A stretch of 12,485 nucleotides of DNA, taken from Moraxella bovis. GTDB taxonomy: Bacteria; Pseudomonadota; Gammaproteobacteria; Pseudomonadales; Moraxellaceae. The stretch lies in the NCBI RefSeq assembly GCF_002014975.1, contig NZ_MUXV01000037.1, positions 1 through 12,485 of the forward strand, in the 5' to 3' direction. This document shows positions 1 through 4,847 of the stretch, one piece after another; position 1 is the first letter of the stretch; the number at the start of each line of letters is the position of its first letter. Under the pieces are notes generated by a model. That model did not search any database. It was not told where the DNA came from and was given only the letters and a program-made list of their open reading frames with translations. The translations under genes were made by a program, and so were the position numbers.

Positions 1-225
1 CACAGCCACAGCCAAAGCCTGTGCCTAGCCCAAATCCACAGGACAGACCGCTACCACCTAAGGTTAATCCCATTGGCGTGGAAGAAAAAAAGCCCGATGA
101 GGCTAACCCCGAAACACAGCCACAGCCAAAGCCTGTGCCTAGCCCAAATCCACAGGACAGACCGCTACCACCTAAGGTTAATCCCATTGGCGTGGAAGAA
201 AAAAAGCCCGATGAGGCTAACCCCG
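1..225 (+). repeat. Perfect 114-bp tandem repeat encoding a Pro-rich linker
   Basis: Positions 1-111 and 115-225 are identical base for base, giving a period of 114 bp (38 codons) that keeps the frame. The unit encodes an acidic, Pro/Lys-rich linker containing SPNPQDRPLPPK and EEKKPDEANP. The left copy touches the window edge, so more copies may exist upstream. Perfect identity, including silent positions, suggests recent duplication. Confidence 0.95.
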
Positions 226-533
226 CTGATGAAAAACCTTTTGAACTTCCAGAGTTTTGCAAATGGGCTTCATGGTTTTGTGAAGGCGATATAGATAAAA
301 AAGATACTGACATTGATATTGATGAAATGCCAATACCCACAAACTCAGTAAACATTAGTTTTGGTGGTTCATGCCCTACCCCCAAAAATTTTTCATTTTC
401 TATTGGTGGTCGCTCCATGGTGTTTTCCATGTCTTTTGATCCAATTTGTAGGATTGCAACATCATTTGGCGGAATTGTTAAAATCATATCAACAATCATC
501 GCCGCTTATATTCTAACGGGTATTAAATCATGA
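1..533 (+). CDS. TspB-like filamentous phage minor coat/adsorption protein, 3' part (5' end outside window)
   Basis: This is the C-terminal 176 residues of a larger protein. The reading frame is open from position 3, so the GTG at 21 is an ordinary Val codon and not a start. The fragment begins with a Pro/Lys/Glu-rich linker made of a 38-residue unit repeated exactly. A Cys-containing segment (FCKWASWFCEGD, near positions 259-291), an acidic Asp/Ile stretch, a conserved-looking globular part with two more cysteines (GSCPTP and DPIC), and a C-terminal hydrophobic segment (about the last 21 residues) follow. This layout of low-complexity linker, Cys-paired domain and membrane anchor matches the Neisseria TspB family (PF05616) and is analogous to phage M13 pIII, which caps the virion and binds the host. 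The stop overlaps the next start (ATGA). The TspB assignment rests on layout and C-terminal resemblance recalled from memory. The receptor-binding part is not visible. Confidence 0.75.
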   Translation, partial: QPQPKPVPSPNPQDRPLPPKVNPIGVEEKKPDEANPETQPQPKPVPSPNPQDRPLPPKVNPIGVEEKKPDEANPADEKPFELPEFCKWASWFCEGDIDKKDTDIDIDEMPIPTNSVNISFGGSCPTPKNFSFSIGGRSMVFSMSFDPICRIATSFGGIVKIISTIIAAYILTGIKS

Positions 534-823
534 AATTTGCTGGCTTATCATCTCTTTTATCAAGGGTTTTAGACTCTTGGGGTTCAGGACTTCTAAAAAA
601 CGTTTTAACGGGCGCTGGTCTGACATTTGGTAGTACTGTTGTGATGACTTCACTGGTTAATAGCTATGTTGCTCGCATTCGTTCGGATATCAATTCTATA
701 CCTGATACCGTTCTTTCTTTGATGTCAATGTCTCAAATGGATTATGCTTTTTCGGTTATTTTATCTGCCATTGTTTCTCGTGCCGCCATGAATTCAGCTG
801 GCATTTTTATTAAAAAGAAATAA
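530..823 (+). CDS. DUF2523-type small membrane protein (probable pVI-like minor coat protein)
   Basis: The 97-residue protein has two hydrophobic stretches (about residues 21-45 and 68-90) and a basic C-terminus (KKK). It sits directly between the TspB-like gene and zot. In filamentous phages of Neisseria and related bacteria this position is held by a DUF2523 protein, thought to act like M13 pVI, which with pIII closes one end of the virion and resides in the inner membrane before assembly. The start codon overlaps the upstream stop as ATGA and has no clear ribosome binding site, so translational coupling to the TspB-like gene is likely. The family call rests mainly on size, membrane segments and position. 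Confidence 0.72.
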   Translation: MKFAGLSSLLSRVLDSWGSGLLKNVLTGAGLTFGSTVVMTSLVNSYVARIRSDINSIPDTVLSLMSMSQMDYAFSVILSAIVSRAAMNSAGIFIKKK

Positions 824-824
824 A

Positions 825-873
825 GGGCGGTGAGCGACGACAACGACGAAGGAGGCGGAGGAGCGAACCGCCC
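825..873 (+). other. Hairpin with GA-rich loop between the DUF2523 gene and zot
   Basis: GGGCGGT (825-831) can pair with ACCGCCC (867-873), enclosing a 35-nt purine-rich loop of GA, CGA and GGAGG motifs. It starts just after the stop of the upstream gene, and zot starts 35 bp beyond it. No T-run follows, so it is not a standard intrinsic terminator. It could tune mRNA stability or expression between coat and assembly genes, or serve as a structure in the single-stranded phage genome. The function is not known. Confidence 0.5.
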
Positions 874-908
874 GCTAAATCATTTAACTTAATTTAATGT
901 GGTGAATT

Positions 909-2069
909 ATGATTACCTTAATTACTGGAACGCCCGGCTCTGGCAAAACTTTGTTTGCTGTTACAAAGATTTTAGAGTACGTTAAACAAAATCAAAAATT
1001 ACTTGAACAGGGCAAAGAACCCCGCATGATTTACGCCAATATAGACGGCTTAAACATAGATGGGGTAGAACCTGCCCCCGTTGATTGGCGTGATACACCA
1101 GACGGTTCTGTGATATTTTATGATGAAATACAACAGCTAGAACCCTACAAAAAATCTCGTTATGATAATGAGATTTGTGATGCCCTGCAAATACACCGTC
1201 ACACAGGGCATGATATTTTTGGCATTACTCAATTTCCTGTATTGCTACATCCTAATTTTAGGGCGGTTGTTGGTATGCACCATCATTTACATCGGGGGTG
1301 GGGTCTATCATCAGCGACCATTTTTAATTGGGCTTATTGTGTTGATTCCCCAAATGCTCCAAGCAATAAAAAGTTAGCCGAACACACCGAACGCTTTAAT
1401 TATGATAAAAGCGTTTATAAGTACTATAAATCAGCAACCATTCACACCCACAAAAAACGCATTCCCAAAAACTTATTTTTTATTATTTTGGGTGTGATTT
1501 TATTTGGCTATTTTGCTGTCAAAATGCTATTTTTTAATGATAACTTTTTCTCTAAAATTTATGGTGTAGAACAAAAGTCTACCGAAAAAACACAGCAAGA
1601 CGATGCCACAAATTCAACATTTTCATTATCAACTGATAGTCAAAACAATTCACAAAGTGAATCAATCACTCAAAATAACTATGAACATCATCAAGATGAA
1701 TTACATAATCGTCGCTTGTTTTTATACCAAAGGGATTTGCCAGAAGATTACATCATCAGACGTCAAGACCCCATGTTACAAGTAAGGGGTGTTATGAAAA
1801 TGGGCAATAACTGCATCGCCTATAATTCTTATGGCGACCGCATGACATTATCAAATAAAGAATGTCTAGATTACATCAATACTGGCAAAGTTTATCGTTC
1901 CGAAGGAAACGGTTTTAATAATACTACTTTTACAACGCCAACAGAAACATCAGATCAACAACAAATACCACCCAAAGAACCACAACAAACAACACAAGGA
2001 ATCACAAGTACCGAAGAGTATTTATTTGCTGATAAATCAAAGACAGAACCTATTTTTAATCCATCTTAA
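909..2069 (+). CDS. zot: Zot-family (pI-like) filamentous phage assembly ATPase
   Basis: This 386-residue protein corresponds to M13 pI and the Vibrio CTX phage Zot, the inner-membrane ATPase that drives virion assembly and extrusion. The N-terminal P-loop domain shows Walker A GTPGSGKT (residues 7-14) and Walker B SVIFYDE (67-73), followed by HRHTGHDI and ITQFP, typical of the family. A single membrane segment lies at about 189-208, preceded by basic residues (HKKR), which predicts a cytoplasmic ATPase and a periplasmic C-terminus. Residues 221-268 are a Gln/Ser/Thr/Asn-rich linker. A small periplasmic region then carries two cysteines (302 and 319) in a pattern resembling the Zot C-terminus of Neisseria phages. 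The last 55 residues are again low-complexity. The ATG has only a weak GGTG upstream. No sign of truncation. Zot activity on epithelial junctions is known for the Vibrio protein and should not be assumed here. Confidence 0.92.
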   Translation: MITLITGTPGSGKTLFAVTKILEYVKQNQKLLEQGKEPRMIYANIDGLNIDGVEPAPVDWRDTPDGSVIFYDEIQQLEPYKKSRYDNEICDALQIHRHTGHDIFGITQFPVLLHPNFRAVVGMHHHLHRGWGLSSATIFNWAYCVDSPNAPSNKKLAEHTERFNYDKSVYKYYKSATIHTHKKRIPKNLFFIILGVILFGYFAVKMLFFNDNFFSKIYGVEQKSTEKTQQDDATNSTFSLSTDSQNNSQSESITQNNYEHHQDELHNRRLFLYQRDLPEDYIIRRQDPMLQVRGVMKMGNNCIAYNSYGDRMTLSNKECLDYINTGKVYRSEGNGFNNTTFTTPTETSDQQQIPPKEPQQTTQGITSTEEYLFADKSKTEPIFNPS

Positions 2070-2076
2070 TCAGCTC

Positions 2077-2105
2077 TTGACTTATACCCCAATGGGGTAT
2101 ATAAT
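2077..2105 (+). promoter_or_regulatory. Strong sigma-70 type promoter of the toxin-antitoxin operon
   Basis: TTGACT (2077-2082) and a perfect TATAAT (2100-2105) are separated by exactly 17 bp, the optimal spacing. Transcription would start near 2112, about 20 bp before the toxin ATG. It lies immediately after the zot stop, giving the operon its own transcription independent of the phage genes. Confidence 0.85.
2083..2101. promoter_or_regulatory. Inverted repeat operator inside the promoter spacer (probable HigA site)
   Basis: TATACCCC (2083-2090), AAT, GGGGTATA (2094-2101) is a perfect 8-bp inverted repeat that fills the space between the -35 and -10 boxes. A dimeric helix-turn-helix protein bound here would block RNA polymerase. 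Antitoxins of the HigA type usually repress their own operon in this way, so it is most likely the autoregulatory site. Binding is inferred from position. Confidence 0.72.
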
Positions 2106-2132
2106 GCACGTTAAATAGATTAGGATTTTCCC

Positions 2133-2468
2133 ATGTTGCATTTTGCTGAAACATCATTATTCACTAAACAAATCATAGACTTAATGGATGATGACGAGTA
2201 CAGACTATTACAAACAAACTTGATGAAAAACCCACATCAAGGCGACATTGTTCGTGGTACTGGCGGAGTACGCAAAACAAGATGGTCAATTGATGGCAAG
2301 GGCAAAAGTGGTGGCAGTCGCATCATTTACTTTTTTGTTGATGGTGCTGGCATTTTCTTTATGCTCTTGGCTTATCCTAAATCAAAACAAACAACGCTAT
2401 CGGCGGATGAGAAAAAAGAAATGCTCAAACTAACCACCGCAATTAAGGAGATTTACCGTGCAAAATGA
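2133..2468 (+). CDS. higB: HigB/RelE-family toxin of a type II toxin-antitoxin system
   Basis: The 111-residue basic protein ends with the signature of the HigB-2/RelE-like family (PF06296): GKSGGSRIIYFF, then a hydrophobic strand (GIFFMLLAYPKSK) and LSADEKKEM. Members are ribosome-dependent mRNA interferases that stop translation when free of their antitoxin. The ATG has a ribosome site AGGA (2122-2125), 7 nt upstream. The toxin comes first and its last 11 bp overlap the antitoxin start, the toxin-first order typical of higBA loci. All the elements expected for an intact toxin appear present. Whether it is active cannot be judged from sequence. It could equally be named RelE/ParE-family toxin. 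Confidence 0.87.
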   Translation: MLHFAETSLFTKQIIDLMDDDEYRLLQTNLMKNPHQGDIVRGTGGVRKTRWSIDGKGKSGGSRIIYFFVDGAGIFFMLLAYPKSKQTTLSADEKKEMLKLTTAIKEIYRAK

Positions 2469-2739
2469 GTTTTACGATGATTTAAAAGCCTCATTGACTG
2501 AGGCTCTGGCAATCGCTAAGGGCGAAATTTCCCCAAGTCGTACATTCACTTATGAACGCCCAAACATCAAAGATATTCGGGCAAAAACAGGGCTATCACA
2601 AACCCAGTTCGCCCAGAAGCTACACATAAGCCCTAAAACGCTTAAAAACTGGGAACAGGGCATTAGAACGCCAACAGGTCCAGCCATTACCCTAATTAGA
2701 TTACTTGACAAAAACCCTGATTTAATTAGCATGGCATAA
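2458..2739 (+). CDS. higA: HigA/NadS-type antitoxin, helix-turn-helix repressor
   Basis: This 93-residue protein partners the toxin. Residues about 37-68 form an XRE-type helix-turn-helix (IRAKTGLSQTQFAQKLHIS followed by PKTLKNWEQG), close in style to HigA and NadS antitoxins. The N-terminal 30 residues probably bind the toxin. The start is GTG at 2458, chosen because TAAGGAG (2444-2450) lies 7 nt upstream; the nearby ATG at 2465 is out of frame. The gene overlaps the toxin by 11 bp, so the two are co-translated. The protein would neutralise the toxin and repress the operon through the inverted repeat at 2083-2101. Confidence 0.87.
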   Translation: MQNEFYDDLKASLTEALAIAKGEISPSRTFTYERPNIKDIRAKTGLSQTQFAQKLHISPKTLKNWEQGIRTPTGPAITLIRLLDKNPDLISMA

Positions 2740-2740
2740 A

Positions 2741-2784
2741 TTACCCTGTGTTGCGGTGTAATGTCGCACCGCAACATAAGGTAA
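2741..2784. promoter_or_regulatory. Long inverted repeat between antitoxin and integrase
   Basis: TGTTGCGGTG (2749-2758) and CACCGCAACA (2767-2776) form a perfect 10-bp stem with an 8-nt loop. An outer 5-bp pair, TTACC (2741-2745) with GGTAA (2780-2784), extends it across a 3-nt mismatch. It fills nearly the whole 49-bp gap before the integrase ATG at 2789. With no T-run after it, a protein binding site or mRNA structure controlling integrase seems likelier than termination. The stem would partly hide the integrase ribosome site (AAGG, 2778-2781). Confidence 0.6.
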
Positions 2785-2788
2785 AAAC

Positions 2789-3613
2789 ATGAACTTTGAA
2801 AAATTATCCGACATCATCAAATACTATCAAGAATACCACTTGACTAAGTACAAATACACTTACAGACTGGCTCTGTTAGCCCCATTTGATGATTATCCCT
2901 TATCCACCCTAAAACGTGCTGACGTTAAAAAATGGGCATTAGAACGCCAAAAACAGGTATCTAACGCAACGGTTAATAAAGAAATCGGCTTTTGTCGCTC
3001 TGCAATAAACCTAGTCTCAAAAGATTTTGAGATTACGTTAAATAACCCATTTGCCAACGTCAAATATGTGGAAGCCGACACAATCCCAAACTACCTAAGC
3101 CCCCAAGAGTACGAAAAACTACTAACCGCAAGCCTAGAATTTGACAACACAGACTTGCATGACTTCATCACACTACTTGTCATGACTGGTTGCCGTCAAT
3201 CCGAAGTATTAACCCTAAAATGGGCAAACGTACACCTGGAAAAACGCCAATTCATCGTTAGAAATACGCTCAGTAAATCAAGACGCACCATGTATAAGTA
3301 TCTCAATGATACAGCTTACAACGTACTAAAACACCGCCAAGCCAACAAACAAGGCGATTACGTTTTTACCAACCCCAAAACCGGCGAAAATATCAAGTCC
3401 TTTAACAAAGGCTGGCAACTTTGTAAAAAGCGTGCTGGCATTAACTGCCGTATGCACGACCTACGCCACACCTACGCAAGTTGGCTTGTTCAAAAAGGCG
3501 TGCCAATTTACACTGTCAAAGAGTTATTAGGGCATGGCGACATCGCAAGCACCCAGCGTTATGCACATCTTGACTACTCTACCAAGCTACAAGCGGTTGA
3601 TTTAATCGGCTAA
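2789..3613 (+). CDS. int: Tyrosine recombinase/phage integrase
   Basis: The 274-residue protein has the full catalytic set of tyrosine recombinases: Arg136 (TGCRQSE), a probable beta-hairpin Lys163, His223 and Arg226 (MHDLRHTYAS), His249 (LLGHGD) and the nucleophile Tyr258 (STQRYAH). An N-terminal SAM-like core-binding domain spans about residues 1-95. It is shorter than lambda-type integrases because it lacks an N-terminal arm-binding domain. It would integrate and excise the prophage at a host att site, working from the double-stranded replicative form. Many filamentous phages instead borrow host XerCD or use an unrelated transposase, so carrying its own enzyme is notable. The gene follows the toxin-antitoxin operon and ends at a strong terminator. 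Confidence 0.93.
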   Translation: MNFEKLSDIIKYYQEYHLTKYKYTYRLALLAPFDDYPLSTLKRADVKKWALERQKQVSNATVNKEIGFCRSAINLVSKDFEITLNNPFANVKYVEADTIPNYLSPQEYEKLLTASLEFDNTDLHDFITLLVMTGCRQSEVLTLKWANVHLEKRQFIVRNTLSKSRRTMYKYLNDTAYNVLKHRQANKQGDYVFTNPKTGENIKSFNKGWQLCKKRAGINCRMHDLRHTYASWLVQKGVPIYTVKELLGHGDIASTQRYAHLDYSTKLQAVDLIG

Positions 3614-3617
3614 TCAC

Positions 3618-3648
3618 AAAAAACGGTACTAAAAAGTACCGTTTTTTT
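3618..3648 (+). terminator. Intrinsic terminator after the integrase
   Basis: The stem has 13 pairs, with core CGGTACT pairing AGTACCG around an AAAA loop (3631-3634). The left A-run pairs with the right T-run (3642-3648). It starts 4 bp after the integrase stop and could work in both directions, insulating phage from host transcription. Confidence 0.93.
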
Positions 3649-3669
3649 CCACTCTCCGAAGCCGAAATC

Positions 3670-3699
3670 CATTGGTGCGAATGTCATGGCATTGGTGCG
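3670..3699. repeat. Short direct repeat near the presumed prophage end
   Basis: CATTGGTGCG occurs at 3670-3679 and again at 3690-3699, separated by 10 bp. It lies between the integrase terminator and the next gene, where the right attachment site would be expected. Related TTGGTGC words also occur at about 4744, 9698 and 9802. Whether this is an att core, an integrase-binding repeat or a host spacer motif cannot be told. Confidence 0.45.
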
Positions 3700-3728
3700 G
3701 TTGAGTATAAAATCAAAAGGTTACTATC

Positions 3729-3941
3729 ATGAAATGGTTATTGTGCATTAATAATAAAGACTACCCTGCCAGTTTGGAAGTTATGAAACTTTACAAACAG
3801 CTAGACGACCCAACCGCAGAGCAGTTGGGCATGGTGCGAATCATCGATGAAAGCGGGGAAGATTATCTGTATGCCAATTCCCTATTTATCCAAGTGCCTA
3901 CTGTCTTTGGCAATTACATAGACATGGCTTTATCCGTCTAG
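3729..3941 (+). CDS. Small conserved-looking protein of unknown function
   Basis: This 70-residue protein has no recognised domain. It begins MKWLLCINNKDYPASLEV and contains a central VRIIDESGEDYLY block and no membrane segment. The style (a short soluble protein with an SGEDYLY motif) reminds me of a widespread family of short hypothetical proteins, but I cannot name it. An AAAAGG ribosome site lies 8 nt before the ATG, and a TATAAA box (3706-3711) lies just upstream. Both support a real gene. It converges on the nitroreductase gene. It may be the first host gene beyond the prophage or a last phage-borne cargo gene. Confidence 0.6.
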   Translation: MKWLLCINNKDYPASLEVMKLYKQLDDPTAEQLGMVRIIDESGEDYLYANSLFIQVPTVFGNYIDMALSV

Positions 3942-3956
3942 TGCCGGACTTATTGA

Positions 3957-3969
3957 GTTGCCAAGCAAC
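3957..3969. terminator. Weak hairpin between converging genes
   Basis: GTTGC (3957-3961), CAA, GCAAC (3965-3969) forms a 5-bp stem in the 39-bp gap between the ends of the 70-residue gene and the nitroreductase gene. No T-run follows on either strand, so termination here is only a guess. Confidence 0.25.
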
Positions 3970-3980
3970 CTTGCAAAGCG

Positions 3981-4703
3981 TTAAATCTGCCGATACACTT
4001 CATCAAACGGCACACGAAACCGCTCGCCCCATACGCCCTGCTCGCTACGCACACCGCACGACACCACCATATTAATCTCGGCTATGGCAGGCAGTCTAAG
4101 CAGGGTCTTTATCATCGCCCCGTCAAAGCCTTCCATAGGGCAAGTATCAAGCCCACGCTCACTCATGGCAAGCATGAACGTCTGAGCGACCAGTCCACAG
4201 CTTTTATGCATGACGATACGAATGTCATCTTTTGAGACGTCCTTTTGCATGGGGCGAACCTTTGAGATGGCACACGCCACGCCCTTTCTTGCCGTCCCCA
4301 CCAGTGGCACATCTTGGGTGTAGAGCAGGGGCATGAGACGATTATAATAATGGTCAAATTTTTTAATACGCCTGTCCACCTTATGAACAGGGCTGTATGT
4401 ACGTACGTTTTCACGCTCAAAGGCAAACACCGATGTGGCACGCTGTCTGTGCAAATCAGGACGTATCACGAACACCACCATTTGATCAGCGGTCGTGGCA
4501 GAGCTTTGGGATAGGCAGGCTTTGGCAAGTGTGGCGAGTGTGGCTTTATCGGTGATGTGGTAGCACTCGTACAGTTGCATGTTAGAGCTGGTCGGGGCAA
4601 GCGTGGCAAGGGCTAGGCAGTCCTTGACGATGTTGGGGTCAATGGGCGTGGGTAGGTACTCACGCACGGCACGGCGATGGTGCAAGATGTCAGATAGGCT
4701 CAT
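3981..4703 (-). CDS. Nitroreductase-family flavoprotein
   Basis: The 240-residue protein belongs to the FMN-dependent nitroreductase family (PF00881), cytoplasmic dimers that use NAD(P)H to reduce nitro compounds, quinones or related substrates. Visible features are the N-terminal FMN phosphate-binding HRRAVREY (residues 9-16), SSNMQ (39-43), CPMEGFD (188-194) and the C-terminal GVRSEQGVWGERFR (217-230), which shapes the flavin site. A middle insertion of about 45 residues (95-140) rich in Arg, Lys and Tyr is larger than in NfsB-type enzymes. The natural substrate cannot be deduced. The ATG at 4703 has no clear ribosome site, but the motif at residues 9-16 fits a start here. The gene lies downstream of paeA on the same strand but beyond its terminator, so it is probably transcribed separately. 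Confidence 0.88.
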   Translation of the reverse strand: MSLSDILHHRRAVREYLPTPIDPNIVKDCLALATLAPTSSNMQLYECYHITDKATLATLAKACLSQSSATTADQMVVFVIRPDLHRQRATSVFAFERENVRTYSPVHKVDRRIKKFDHYYNRLMPLLYTQDVPLVGTARKGVACAISKVRPMQKDVSKDDIRIVMHKSCGLVAQTFMLAMSERGLDTCPMEGFDGAMIKTLLRLPAIAEINMVVSCGVRSEQGVWGERFRVPFDEVYRQI

Positions 4704-4786
4704 AATCTATGTCGGTTGGGTGTGAAACAACTATTATAGCATGGTTGGTGCGGTGATGATTGGCATTTTTGCATAAAAATTTTGCA

Positions 4787-4812
4787 TAAAAAGGGCGAAT
4801 TTATTCCGCCCT
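4787..4812 (-). terminator. Intrinsic terminator after paeA
   Basis: Read on the minus strand, AGGGCG (4812-4807) pairs with CGCCCT (4797-4792) around a short AT-rich loop and is followed by TTTTT (4792-4788). It lies about 35 bp past the paeA stop and separates that gene from the nitroreductase gene. Confidence 0.85.
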
Positions 4813-4847
4813 AATATTTTTAAACATTTTTACAAACGCATCTCGCC

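Larger units (their letters stand above)
1..3648. mobile_element. Right-hand part of an inovirus-type (filamentous phage) prophage
   Basis: Five + strand gene types run in the order expected for an integrated filamentous phage: TspB-like minor coat protein, DUF2523-type small membrane protein, Zot/pI assembly ATPase, a toxin-antitoxin pair, and a tyrosine integrase closed by a strong terminator. The stretch looks more AT-rich than the chromosomal genes to the right. The replication initiator, single-strand binding protein and major coat protein would lie to the left and are outside the window. The right limit is set provisionally at the integrase terminator. No duplicated att core and no tRNA gene was found within the window, so the exact junction is unknown and could lie up to about position 3728. 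Confidence 0.85.

Noticed and set aside
1..225. CRISPR array
   Set aside because: The 114-bp repeat is contiguous, in frame and without unique spacers. It encodes a protein linker.
73..294. 73-codon frame overlapping the TspB-like gene
   Set aside because: It arises from the perfect DNA repeat read in another frame. The TspB frame continues to a sensible membrane anchor.
2550..2777. 75-codon minus-strand frame opposite higA
   Set aside because: It is antisense to a clear helix-turn-helix gene and has no supporting features.
3614..3980. tRNA gene as integration target next to the integrase
   Set aside because: I looked for a cloverleaf or CCA-type end here and saw none.
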